DNA of 64,000 nt from Aliamphritea spongicola (lineage in GTDB: Bacteria > Pseudomonadota > Gammaproteobacteria > Pseudomonadales > Balneatricaceae), in assembly GCA_024347235.1 (NCBI GenBank), contig AP025283.1, positions 1,860,001-1,924,000 on the forward strand, written 5' to 3'. The notes below the pieces were generated by a model, which was not told the origin of the DNA, searched no databases, and worked only from the letters and a program-made list of their open reading frames with translations. A program made the translations under genes and the position numbers. Positions within the stretch are counted from its first letter, which is position 1. Every line of letters starts with the position of its first letter. Shown here in pieces: positions 10,061 to 20,696 of the stretch.

Positions 10061-10994
10061 ATGTCCGAAAATAATGATGCCCCGAAAAGCCAGGTTCAGT
10101 GGTTTGATGTTGATGCTGATCTTGCAGGGCAGCGCATTGATAACTTTTTGCGTACCAAATTAAAAGGCGCCCCTAAGACGCTGGTGTACCGAATCCTGCG
10201 CAAAGGTGAGGTAAGGGTTAATAAAAGCGTATTAAACCGGATTACCGGTTGCAGGAAGGTGATCTTGTCCGGGTACCGCCGCTGCGCCTGACAGAAGCGC
10301 GTCAGGCACCGGTGGCCAGTGCCGGCCTTGCTGCCAGCCTGGAAGAGGCTGTGCTTTACGAAGATGCAGATATGATGGTGATCAATAAGCCCAGCGGCCT
10401 TGCTGTGCATGGCGGCAGTGGTATCAGTCTCGGGTTGATAGAGACGCTGCGTCAGATTCGTCCTCAGGCTAAGTTTCTTGAACTGGTGCACCGTTTAGAC
10501 CGTGATACTTCCGGTTGTATTATGGTGGCCAAAAACGCAGTGCCTTACGTTTCCTGCATGAAGCATTGCGCCAGAAGAAGGTTACCAAGATTTATAATGC
10601 TTTGGTGGATGGTAAATGGTCGACCCGTAAAACCAAGGTTGATGCACCACTGCAGAAAAATGAACTTAAGTCCGGGGAGCGCGTCGTAAAGGCACACCCG
10701 ATGGGTAAGGAGTCCCTGACAGAGTTTAAGGTGCTGCAGCGTTTTGCTGGTTATGCAACCCTGGTTGAGGCCCGTCCGGTGACGGGAAGAACCCATCAGA
10801 TTCGTGTACACAGTCAGTTTGCCGGCCATCCGATTATCGGAGATGATAAGTACGGCGTGGATGATACAAATAAATTTATGCGCCAGTTTGGCCTTAAGCG
10901 TTTATTTCTGCATGCGGTTGAGTTACGCATGCCGCTGCCTTCCGGTGGTCGCAAAGTGATAAAAGCCCTGGGGATGTGTTACAAAAAGGTATGA
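10061..10994 (+). CDS. rluC: Ribosomal large subunit pseudouridine synthase C (frameshifted)
   Basis: Makes pseudouridines in 23S rRNA. ATG at 10061 (MSENNDAPK) is chosen by family alignment. The N-terminal S4 RNA-binding segment is [15 protein letters not shown] with [15 protein letters not shown]. The catalytic motif [10 protein letters not shown] holds the active Asp, and GRTHQIRVH lies downstream. One base is lost near 10227 (repair: [14 protein letters not shown]) and one A near 10532 (repair: [15 protein letters not shown]). Length about 311 residues. Divergent from rne, the conserved gammaproteobacterial arrangement. Confidence 0.94.
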
Positions 10995-11108
10995 GTAATT
11001 TGCAGCAACACCTCGCTGAGCGTAATCAGGCGAAGGATGCTGAGTAGTTAGCTGTTATATAATATTAACCTGCAGGTGCGCAGGTGTGGTTTCTATCAGG
11101 ATGTATCA

Positions 11109-12211
11109 ATGAGTGACAGGGTTGACCCGACTATTTTTAATCTGACTGCAGACAGCATGTTGCAGCGGGGGTAATTCCAACAACTGAGCTGATCGCTGCT
11201 GAGTTAAATACTGAGCCGGATTGCCTTGCGGATATGCTGGCTGAGTGGTGGGACAGCCTCTCCGGCCGCTTACAGGCAGTGAACGGTGACATGATTGCGA
11301 TCCCGGATGTGCCAAGTAGCCTGAACAAGTCTTTCCAGACTTTATGGAATCAGGCGCTGCAGGAAGCTCAGGCACTGGTTATGAGCGATAAGGAAGACCA
11401 GATTCTTGCCGGTGAAGAATCTCGTAAGCACAGCGAGCAGGAATTAAAGCGTCTCTACGAAGATCAGACTGAGCAGGAGAATAAGTACCGTCACCTGCGG
11501 GCGAAGCTGGAATCCGAAACCAGTCAGATTCAGGCACTGGAAGCTGAAATTTCTGTGCTGAAAATTAATCTTGGTGCAGTCACGTCAGATCTGAAAACTG
11601 CTGAACAACGTTATCATAACGTTGAGCAGGAGATGGCGTTATTGCAGAAGAAGCTGGATGATTCCAAGCGTACTTTCGATCAGCGGGTTAAAGATGAACA
11701 GCGTCACAGCCTTGAGCAGGTAAGTAAGGCCGAGGCGGATGTCCGTTATTACCGCGGCTCACTGGATAAGATCCGTGATGAAAGTGGCCGTAAAGAGTCC
11801 GCGCTTACCAAAGAGATTCATGATCTGCAGGCCGTGGTGGCCAAGCGGGACGTGAAACTGGATTCCCAGAAGAATCAGGTCAAAATTCTTGAAGATGAGC
11901 TGAAGCGTTATAAAACAGATGTTGATCTGGGTTCCCGTCAGCTGAATAAGGTGTCTGGTTCGATTTTGTCTGAGCAGAATAAGAACAAGCGTCTGTCTGA
12001 TAAAGTAAAAGAGCTGACTGAAGAGACTAAGCGTCTGAATCAGAAGCAGCTGGCTGCAGCCAATGAGGCTACCCGCCGTGAAAGCGCCCTGCGTGGCCAG
12101 GTTAAACTGAAAGATGATGAGCTGATCCGTGCGATTGGCCGGGTGACCGGTCTGGAGAAGCGTATCACCTCTCAGGAAGAAGAAATCCGCCGTTTAAAAT
12201 CCCGTCTGTAA
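11109..12211 (+). CDS. KfrA_N-type DNA-binding coiled-coil protein (frameshifted)
   Basis: Starts at 11109 (MSDRVDPTIFNLTADSMLQRG). One G is lost near 11170-11174; after repair it continues IPTTELIAAELN, so the first 100 residues resemble the KfrA N-terminal DNA-binding domain. From about residue 100 to the end it is almost pure alpha-helical coiled coil, rich in Glu/Lys/Gln with heptad Leu/Val. Length about 368 residues. Plasmid KfrA is a partition-associated DNA-binding protein; chromosomal homologues lack a known role. It stands alone upstream of cysB. The family call is moderate and the function is not assigned. Confidence 0.65.
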
Positions 12212-12226
12212 GCCTTTCCTTAAAAT

Positions 12227-12252
12227 AGCCCCTGCAGTTGACTGCAGGGGCT
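12227..12252 (+). terminator. Strong hairpin after the KfrA-like gene
   Basis: Perfect 12-bp stem AGCCCCTGCAGT / ACTGCAGGGGCT with a TG loop, 15 bases after the stop. No clear T run follows, so it may be a stabilising hairpin rather than a classic terminator. Confidence 0.5.
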
Positions 12253-12293
12253 GGCAACCACACGAATTCTGTGTGAATATACGTCCTATATAA

Positions 12294-13365
<1,072 letters not shown>

Positions 13366-13394
13366 TACCTGAGGCATTCGTACGGAGAATATTG

Positions 13395-14140
13395 ATGGAG
13401 TTATTTGATCTGACCGGTAAAGTGGCGCTGGTGACCGGTGCTACCTCGGGGATTGGCCAGCAGCAGGTTATAGCGCTGCGCAGTGCCGGTGCCTCGGTTG
13501 TTGCGCTGGGGCGCCGCCGGGAGCGGCTAGATCAGTTAGCGGCAGGCGACTCTCAGGTGGTGCCAGTGGTGGCAGATCTGGCGGACACTGACCAGTTGGA
13601 TGAAGTTGTCACGCAATGCCTGCAGGTATTTGGCCGCATTGATATTCTCTGTAACACCGCCGGGGTAAACCTTCGTCAGCATGCGGATGATGTTTCCCTG
13701 AAGATTGGGATCTGACTCAGGATCTTAATCTGAAGATTCCTTTCTTTCTGGCGCAGAAGCTGGTGCCACAAATGGCAGAGCGGGGCTGGGGAAAGATAAT
13801 CAACGTGGCTTCTTTGCAGTCCCGTCGTGCATTTGCCAATGGCATTGCTTATGGTGCCTCAAAGGGTGGTGTGGAGCAGCTTACCCGGGCCATGGCGGAA
13901 GCCTGGTCGTCACGGGGTATAAGCTGTAATGCAATTGCGCCGGGATTCTTTCCGACTGAGCTCACGCAGGCAGTATTTGACAATGATTCGCTGAGTGAGC
14001 AGCTGGCGCAGCAAACGGCTATTGGCCGCAATGGCCAGCTTGAAGACCTTAATGGTGTGTGTATTTTTCTGGCCAGTCACGGGTCGGATTACATCACCGG
14101 CCAGACAATCTTTATCGATGGCGGTTTTACTGCCAAGTAA
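13395..14140 (+). CDS. SDR-family oxidoreductase (frameshifted)
   Basis: Short-chain NAD(P)-dependent dehydrogenase. The cofactor loop VTGATSGIGQ sits at residues 13-22, and the catalytic Ser and Tyr-x3-Lys are in NVASLQS and YGASKGG. One G is lost near 13701 (repair: DDVSLEDWDLTQDLN). The C-terminus GQTIFIDGGFTAK is classic for SDRs. Length about 249 residues. It resembles gluconate/3-oxoacyl-type dehydrogenases (MELFDLTGKVALVTG), but the substrate cannot be read from the sequence. It ends 9 bases from the convergent thioesterase gene. Confidence 0.88.
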
Positions 14141-14149
14141 AGCCGCGTC

Positions 14150-14725
14150 TTACATCGAATCATTTTCCAGCATATCTTTTAACCGGGCATCGATTTCTTC
14201 ACTGGAAAGGTCATCGACGTGCTCGGTCCATTTATCATGAATTTCTGCCAGACGCTGATCATGTTCGTTGCGCAGTTGCTTACGCAGTGCGGCAGCAATG
14301 TAACGGGCTTTGCGTTGCGGCGTGTTCAGTTCCAGGCGGGGAACGGTGGTTGATTTGCCGTCATCGTCCACGGCAACCATGGTGAAGTAGCAACTGTTTG
14401 TATGCCGTTCTTCGCCGCTGTGAATATCTTCAGCAATTACCTTTACCCCGACTTCCATAGTAGAACGGCCGACATGATTAATTGAGGAGTAGAAGGTGAC
14501 CAGTTCACCTACTCTCACCGGCTGTTTGAAGTGTACCTGATCAACAGACAGGGTGACGACGTAGTGTTTGCTGAAGTGGCTGGCACAGGCATAGGCTACC
14601 TGATCAAGAATTTTAAGCAGGGCGCCGCCGTGGACGTTGCCGGAAAAGTTGGCCATGTCCGGGGTCATCAGCATGGTCATGGAGATCGAATCTTTGCTCT
14701 TACTACCGGTGAAATTGCTGCTCAT
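14150..14725 (-). CDS. Acyl-CoA thioesterase, hotdog fold
   Basis: Intact 191-residue protein with the acyl-CoA hydrolase core NVHGGALLKILDQVAYACAS near residues 30-50, then YVVTLSVDQVHFKQPVRVGE, both typical of YciA/BACH-type hotdog thioesterases. The last 50 residues form a charged helical tail (QRKARYIAAALRKQL onward). An AAGAGGTAG ribosome site precedes the ATG. It would hydrolyse acyl-CoA to free acid and CoA in the cytoplasm; the chain-length preference is not evident. Confidence 0.88.
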   Translation of the reverse strand: MSSNFTGSKSKDSISMTMLMTPDMANFSGNVHGGALLKILDQVAYACASHFSKHYVVTLSVDQVHFKQPVRVGELVTFYSSINHVGRSTMEVGVKVIAEDIHSGEERHTNSCYFTMVAVDDDGKSTTVPRLELNTPQRKARYIAAALRKQLRNEHDQRLAEIHDKWTEHVDDLSSEEIDARLKDMLENDSM

Positions 14726-14844
14726 AGCCTACCTCTTGGGTCAGTTTCGAGATCGATGAGCACCAGTATAGGCAGTGATTCTGAAGAAAGTATATCCGGA
14801 TCAGAGGCTTGCGAGGGGTATAGCAATCAAAACGGGTAGTAAGC

Positions 14845-14868
14845 CTCAGCCTGGCAGTGCAGGCTGAG
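14845..14868 (-). terminator. Hairpin downstream of pabB
   Basis: Stem CTCAGCCT (14845-14852) / AGGCTGAG (14861-14868) with an 8-base loop, 36 bases beyond the pabB stop. It lacks a strong T run, so termination activity is uncertain. Confidence 0.4.
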
Positions 14869-14904
14869 TTTCAGGGCGTTATGTGAATAGCGAAGAGGCA
14901 GTGC

Positions 14905-16295
14905 TCAGTTCAGGCCGTCTTCCAGTGCCTGTAACAGGTTGTTTACCTTGTTATAGGTTTCCTGATATTCATCGGCAGTTTCTGAATCGGCAACGATGCC
15001 ACCGCCAGCCCAGCAGTGAATCTGGTTGTCATGGCAGAGCAGTGTGCGAATGGTAATGCTGCTGTCAAACCGGCCGGAGAAGCTCAGGTAGCCGATAGAG
15101 CCGCAGTAAATGGAACGGCGGTTATGCTCCAGTTCTTCAATGATTTCCATCGCGCGGATTTTAGGTGCGCCGGTGATGGAGCCTCCCGGGAAGCTGTGTT
15201 CCAGCAGGTCCAGAGGCGTTTTGTCTGTATCCAGCATGCCGGTCACCGTGCTCACCAGGTGGTGTACATTGGCGTAGGATTCAATATCAAACAGCTTCGG
15301 GACTCGTACAGTGCCATGCTGGCACACCTTGCTGATATCGTTACGCAGCAGATCAACGATCATCAGGTTTTCGGCGCGGTCTTTTTCGCTGTCGAACAGT
15401 TCCTGCGCCAGATTCTGATCTTCTTCAGGGGTTTTGCCCCGTGGTCGGGTGCCTTTAATTGGCTTGGTGGTGACCTTGCCGTTGTCTACTTCCAGAAACT
15501 GTTCCGGTGACAGGGACAGAATGCTGCCCTGCGGGGTTTCAATATAAGCCGAGTAAGGAGTCGGAGCCTTGGCACGCAGTTTCAGGTATGCCTGCCAGGT
15601 GTCACCTTCGTAACCGGCTTTAAAGCGTTGGGCAAAGTTCACCTGATAGCAGTCGCCAGCCTGAATATAGTCACTGACTTTGTCCAGTGCGTCGTAATAG
15701 TCCTGTTCCGTCAGGTTGCTGCTGAAACGGTTGGTCAGAGTAAATTCACCTGCAGCGGCCGGTGCTTCAAGTGCTGCTTCGATCTGTGTTTTGATGGCTT
15801 CGGCAGAAGGCTGGTCAATCAGCGGTGTGGTAACCAGCTGGGTGCGTTTTTCTGATGGTCGACGATGACCGCCCAGGGATAAATGGCAGCCTGCATATCC
15901 GGCAGTTCCTGATCCTGCGGGTTTAGCTCCGGCAGGTCTTCGAGGCTGCGTCCCAGATCGTAGGAGAAATAGCCGATCATGCCGCCACAAAACGGCAGCT
16001 GGCCGATTGTTTCGTCGGCAGGCGGCTGACAATGTTCAGCGTAGGCCTGATACATGGCTTGCAAGTGGCTGAACGGATTGCCGCTGAGAGATTCTGTATT
16101 GTCGGCTTTGGTCAGTGTCGTGATGCCATGCTGGTAGCTCAGCTGAGCGACCGGTGAGGCTGCAATGATATCGTAACGGCCAAAACCTGAGCGGGGCTTA
16201 CCGCTATCAAGAAAAACCGGCGCATTGTGCTCACGGATTGCTGCAAAGTAAGGGCAGGCATCATCTAGATAGGGAAGAGGGAACAGTCTGTACAC
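14905..16295 (-). CDS. pabB: Aminodeoxychorismate synthase component I (frameshifted)
   Basis: Converts chorismate plus ammonia to 4-amino-4-deoxychorismate in folate synthesis. The N-terminal region has PLPYLDDACPYFAAI and APVFLDSG, as in PabB rather than TrpE. The chorismate-binding C-terminal half shows DCYQVNFAQRF, IKGTRPRG, ENLMIVDLLRNDISKV and GGSITGAPKIRAMEII. One A is missing near 15849-15853 (repair: DHQKKRTQLV). Start uncertain: a GTG at 16295 with AAAAGG eight bases upstream is preferred; a TTG at 16322 is possible. About 464 residues. Divergent from the hydrolase gene. Confidence 0.9.
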
Positions 16296-16547
16296 CGGGT
16301 AAGCCTTTTGTTGTAGCTGCAAGATATAGTTACTGCTTAACGGACAGACTAGCCCTTGTGGGGCGCTGTGTCCGGTTAAAGAGGGCGATTGTAACCATCT
16401 GGCCCTATGAATGCGAGTATATTGGCGGGAATAAGGCACAATATTACGCATCCAGAGCAGTTTGCAGGCTTTAGCAGAACCGGACCTGTTTCGTGTACAC
16501 TTATCAGGCTGATTTTGCGTGATTTTTCTGAGTGTTAATGAGTCATT

Positions 16548-17404
16548 ATGAAGTTTCCCTATACCCTGCATACCGATATTTTCCCACAGCCTGATCAACA
16601 GATTTTTACCGGCTTTACCGTCACCGGGATAATCTGACAGGCCGGCGGCTGGTATTGCTGCACGGTGCCGGTGTGGCGGGTGAAGATACCTGGCAGGCGC
16701 TGCTGGCTCAGCTGGATATGTGGTCAGAGGTACTGGTACCTGATTTGCGGGGAATGGGGCAGACGGTTTCCCGGATGGCATTGAGTATCCCTATACTGCT
16801 CAGGAGGTTGTGACAGATGTGGCTCAGTTGCTTAATCATCTGGGCTGGCAGTGTTTTGACCTGGCTGGGTATTCTATGGGTGGACTGATTTCGATGCTAT
16901 ATAAGCAGCAGTACAGCCAGCATGTTGAAAAGCAGTTTTTGCTGGAGTCTGCAGCGGTTGACCGTGGCGACTGGCAGGCCAGTCTTGAGTTGCGGGCGCA
17001 GTATATGCAGGCGGCTGAGCATCTGGGTACTGACGCTGAGAAAGGTGTGCGGCAGTTTCTGGATACAATCTCACCTAACCGCAAAGTGTCACCGCTGGTG
17101 GAGAAGGTCACAATTGAACGTCTTGCCAGCCGTCCCCTGGGATTTGCCCATGCACTTAAATGTGTCACCGATGCATTGCATGACGTGGACCGGAAGCGCT
17201 GCTGGCGGCTCAGGAGATGTCAGCAGTTTTATCGGTGGCAACAGTGTGGCAGCGATGCATGAATACCAGCGTGCATTAGCGGAACGCCTGCCTAACTGGC
17301 ATTATTTTATGGTGGCCGGGACGGATCATTCCCTGCCATTCCAGAAACCGCGGCAGATTGCTCAGGTGATGCAGGTTGAGCTGGAGCGCTATCTGGCTGG
17401 CTGA
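16548..17404 (+). CDS. Alpha/beta hydrolase (four frameshifts)
   Basis: Starts MKFPYTLHTDIFPQPDQQ. Visible hydrolase features are the oxyanion strand VLLHGAGVAG, LVPDLRGMGQT, the nucleophile elbow AGYSMGG and a C-terminal His region GTDHSLPF. Single-base losses are needed near 16600, 16768, 17191 and 17226 (for example ATTTTT read as ATTTT, CCC read as CC). Repaired length is about 286 residues, normal for a single-domain hydrolase. The substrate is unknown. It diverges from pabB and is followed by the GntR operator region. This is the most heavily broken small gene, so decay cannot be excluded, but its motifs are perfect. Confidence 0.75.
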
Positions 17405-17417
17405 AATCTTTTCATAA

Positions 17418-17456
17418 AGTGTCGACAGTTTTGGTTTTGTTAAGATTGTCGACAAT
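17418..17456. promoter_or_regulatory. Upstream pair of GntR-type operators
   Basis: ATTGTCGACAAT at 17445-17456 is a perfect 12-bp palindrome. A weaker copy, TGTCGACA at 17420-17427, lies 25 bases further upstream. Both match the site next to the prp GntR gene start. Confidence 0.6.
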
Positions 17457-17674
17457 TTTGTTTTTCTATCCTTTCGTCTTTACTTATCTTTTAACGGTTT
17501 TTCCCTTTATTGCTGCAGGCCTTTATTTGTAAGGGATTGTGGCTTTTGATGTATTGCTTTTAACCTGTGTTGAAGGATTTGTTCCGGTTAATTACAGGGT
17601 GAAAATCTCCTAGGGATTACCCTTATACTTTTGTATCATGTTGACAAATCGCCCTTAAAACCGTCTTGACGGGC

Positions 17675-17723
17675 TATAATATGGACTGTATCGTTAGTTC
17701 ACAATTTAGATTGTCGACAATCT
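17675..17723 (+). promoter_or_regulatory. Promoter -10 and autoregulatory GntR operator of the prp operon
   Basis: TATAAT at 17675-17680 is followed by AGATTGTCGACAATCT (17708-17723), a perfect 16-bp palindrome about 20-36 bases downstream of the predicted start and 10 bases before the regulator ATG. Binding there would block transcription, implying autorepression (inference). Confidence 0.6.
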
Positions 17724-17733
17724 GGAAAATAAT

Positions 17734-18444
17734 ATGACTGAAGTCTCTGAAGTTGAAGTAACAGAGCAACCAATCAGCAACAGCGAATTGCGCACGCTGG
17801 CTGATAAGGTTTGCGAGCAGTTAGTAACTGCCATTGTTAAGGGTGATATTCCGCCGGGCCATAAAATCAGCGAGCCGGAACTGGCACGTACTTATGGCAT
17901 CAGTCGGGGGCCGTTGCGGGAGGCGATTCGCCGCCTGGAGGGTTTACGGCTGGTGGTGCGTGTACCTCATGTGGGTGCGCGGGTAGTGTCCCTTAATACG
18001 GATGAGTTACTGGAAATTTATCACGTACGTGAAGCCCTTGAAGGCATGGCAAGCCGCCTGGCGGCGGTGAAAATGTCGCAGGCAGAAATCGACAGCGTAC
18101 GGGAGTTATTGCATGAGCATGAAGCCAGTATCGAGAAGATCGACGGCCATGCGTATTTTCAGAAAGAAGGGGATCTGGATTTCCATTTCCGGATCGTGCA
18201 GGGCAGTCACAATGACAAGCTGATGGAACTGTTAGGCGGTGAGCTTTATCACCTGGTGCGTATGTACCGCTATCAGTTCAGTGTGTCCAAGTCCCGTCCG
18301 CAACGTGCCCTGAAAGAACATCACAGGATTCTGGATGCCATCGAAGAGGGTGATGGTGAACTGGCCGAAATCCTGATGCGTCGCCATATCAGTACTGCGC
18401 GGCGCAATATAGAAGTTAAGTTGACCGATCAGCAAAAAGACTGA
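17734..18444 (+). CDS. GntR/FCD-family regulator of the prp operon
   Basis: Intact 236-residue repressor. The N-terminal winged helix (about 20-85) contains PPGHKISEPELARTYGISRG and PLREAIRRLEGLRLV; the C-terminal FCD ligand domain (about 95-225) has YHVREALEGMASRLAA, DLDFHFRIVQGSHN and EHHRILDAIEEGD, with the Asp/His metal ligands of this family. It is the first gene of the methylcitrate operon, in the same place as the Pseudomonas GntR regulator of prp. Likely effector 2-methylcitrate (inference). prpB follows after 36 bases. Confidence 0.9.
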   Translation: MTEVSEVEVTEQPISNSELRTLADKVCEQLVTAIVKGDIPPGHKISEPELARTYGISRGPLREAIRRLEGLRLVVRVPHVGARVVSLNTDELLEIYHVREALEGMASRLAAVKMSQAEIDSVRELLHEHEASIEKIDGHAYFQKEGDLDFHFRIVQGSHNDKLMELLGGELYHLVRMYRYQFSVSKSRPQRALKEHHRILDAIEEGDGELAEILMRRHISTARRNIEVKLTDQQKD

Positions 18445-18480
18445 CCGGTCTGAATCGAGTACCTACATAGGGAGTCACTT

Positions 18481-19374
18481 ATGTCGCAGCAACTGACCGC
18501 CGGCGGACGTTTCCGTCAGGCTCTGGCCGAGACCAAACCACTACAGATTCTGGGCACCGTGAATGCCTACCATGCAATGATGGCGGAGCGGGTTGGTCAT
18601 AAAGCTATTTACCTTTCCGGTGGCGGTGTTGCGAATGCGTCTTATGGATTACCTGATCTGGGTATGACTTCGCTGAACGATGTGCTGGAAGATGTTCGCC
18701 GTATTACCGATGCGGTTGAAACCCCGTTGCTGGTGGATATTGATACTGGCTGGGGCGGTGCATTCAACATCGCGAAGACCGTGCGCAATATGACCAAGGC
18801 TGGTGCCGCTGCGGTTCATATTGAAGATCAGGTGGCTCAGAAACGCTGCGGCCACCGGCCAAATAAAGAAATCGTCAGCCTGGAAGAAATGGTTGACCGG
18901 GTGAAAGCGGCGGTTGATGCCAAAACTGACGATGACTTTTTCATCATCGCTCGTACCGATGCATTTCAGCAGGACGGTCTGAATGCCGCGGTAGAGCGGG
19001 CGCAGGCCTGTCTGGAAGCCGGCGCTGACGGTATTTTCGCTGAAGCGGTTCATACCCTGAGTGATTACCGGGCGTTTGCGGAAGGCATTAATGGTGCTCA
19101 TCTGCTGGCGAATATTACCGAGTTTGGTGCAACGCCGCTGTTTAATAAGCAGGAGCTGGCTGAGAACGGTGCCACCATGGTGCTGTATCCGTTATCGGCG
19201 TTCCGTGCAGCCAATAAAGCCGCGCTGAATGTCTATGAAGCGATCCTGCGGGATGGCGATCAGAAAGCGGTTGTCGACAGCATGCAGACCCGGATGGAGC
19301 TTTATGATTTCCTGAATTACCACGACTTTGAGCAGAAGCTTGATGCGTTGTTTCAGGAAGGCAAAAACAAATAA
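18481..19374 (+). CDS. prpB: Methylisocitrate lyase
   Basis: Intact, 297 residues. Splits 2-methylisocitrate into pyruvate and succinate, the last step of the methylcitrate cycle. Shows [18 protein letters not shown], the Mg-binding [11 protein letters not shown], and the active-site loop [14 protein letters not shown] (KRCGH signature). [13 protein letters not shown] and [12 protein letters not shown] also match. An AGGGAG ribosome site precedes the ATG. Second gene of the operon, followed by prpC. Confidence 0.96.
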   Translation: MSQQLTAGGRFRQALAETKPLQILGTVNAYHAMMAERVGHKAIYLSGGGVANASYGLPDLGMTSLNDVLEDVRRITDAVETPLLVDIDTGWGGAFNIAKTVRNMTKAGAAAVHIEDQVAQKRCGHRPNKEIVSLEEMVDRVKAAVDAKTDDDFFIIARTDAFQQDGLNAAVERAQACLEAGADGIFAEAVHTLSDYRAFAEGINGAHLLANITEFGATPLFNKQELAENGATMVLYPLSAFRAANKAALNVYEAILRDGDQKAVVDSMQTRMELYDFLNYHDFEQKLDALFQEGKNK

Positions 19375-19427
19375 AAATCAGTGTGTTTTGGCCGGTGTGA
19401 TTCCGGCCCGGTGTGAGGAGACATATC

Positions 19428-20556
19428 ATGGCTGAAGCGAAGAAGTTGGGCGGTGCCGGTCTGCGGGGCAGTCTGCCGGTGAAACGGCACTGTGTACAGT
19501 AGGTCAGTCCGGTGCAGGGCTTACCTACCGTGGTTATGACATTAAAGAACTGGCGGATAAAGCGCAGTTTGAAGAAGTGGCTTATCTGTTGCTGTACGGT
19601 AAGTTGCCAAATATGGGCGAGCTGGAAATGTACAAGGCTCGCCTTAAAGAGATGCGCAGCCTGCCTCAGGCGCTGCTGACGGTACTGGAAAATATTCCGG
19701 CGGATGCCCATCCGATGGATGTGATGCGTACCGGCTGTTCAATGCTGGGTAACCTGGAAACCGAGCATGACTTTGCGGAACAGCATCACCATATCGACCG
19801 TATGCTGGCTACATTCCCGGGGATTATCAACTACTGGTACAACTACAGCCACCATGGCAAGCGGATCAATGTAGAAACTGATGCAGATTCCATTGCTGAA
19901 CAGTTCCTGTGGACCCTGCATGATGAAAAGCCGGAGCCACTGCACGTTCAGGTTATGCATGCTTCCTGATTCTTTACGCAGAACATGAGTTCAATGCTTC
20001 AACGTTTACAGCAAGAGTATGTGCGTCCACCCTGTCAGACATTCACAGTTGTGTGACTGCGGCGATTGGTTCGCTGCGTGGGCCGCTGCACGGCGGTGCC
20101 AACGAAGCTGCGATGGCGATGATCGAAAACTGGCGCAGTGCTGATGAAGCGGAAGCAGAAGTCATGGGCATGCTGGCCCGTAAAGACAAGATCATGGGCT
20201 TTGGTCACGCGATCTACCGTGAATCTGATCCCCGTAATGCGATCATCAAGGAATGGTCGAAGAAACTGTCAGAACAGGTCGGCGATGAATATCTGTATGC
20301 GGTTTCTGAGCGGGTTGAGGCGGTTATGTGGCGCGAGAAGAAACTGTTCTGTAATGCGGATTTCTTCCATGCGTCTGCCTATAACTTCATGGGCATTCCG
20401 ACCAAGCTGTTTACGCCAATTTTCGTTTGTTCCCGTGTTGCTGGCTGGACGGCACACGTGATGGAGCAAAGAGCGAATAACCGGATTATCCGCCCGTCGG
20501 CGGACTATACCGGTCCTGATTCCGCTGACTGGGTAGCGATCGAAGATCGTCCATAA
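19428..20556 (+). CDS. prpC: 2-methylcitrate synthase (frameshifted)
   Basis: Condenses propionyl-CoA with oxaloacetate. ATG at 19428 after GAGGAG. N-terminus MAEAKKLGGAGLRG; a lost C near 19467 and a lost C near 19967 break the frame (repairs: GQSAGETALCTVG and HASLILYAEHEFNAST). Citrate-synthase motifs are LRGPLHGGANEAAM, GFGHAIYRESDPRN and NADFFHASAYNFMGIP. Repaired length about 377 residues, as in other PrpC. The neighbours prpB and acnD confirm the methylcitrate rather than citrate role. Confidence 0.95.
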
Positions 20557-20696
20557 CCCGGACTGAGCTGAGTCACCGTTACTCTGGCCGTATATGCCGG
20601 GGTAACGGACCACTTCTAATAACAAAGGGGAGCCGGCACCGAGTTTCTCGTGTGCAAGGCTTCGCTCGTGTAAAAATACTGACGGGTCCTGATGCT

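Larger units (their letters stand above)
17405..17733. other. Regulatory intergenic region before the prp operon
   Basis: About 330 bases without a gene. It contains three palindromes with the core GTCGAC (listed separately), an AT-rich central stretch, a TTGACA at 17641-17646 and a perfect -10 TATAAT at 17675-17680 with only a weak -35. Confidence 0.7.
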
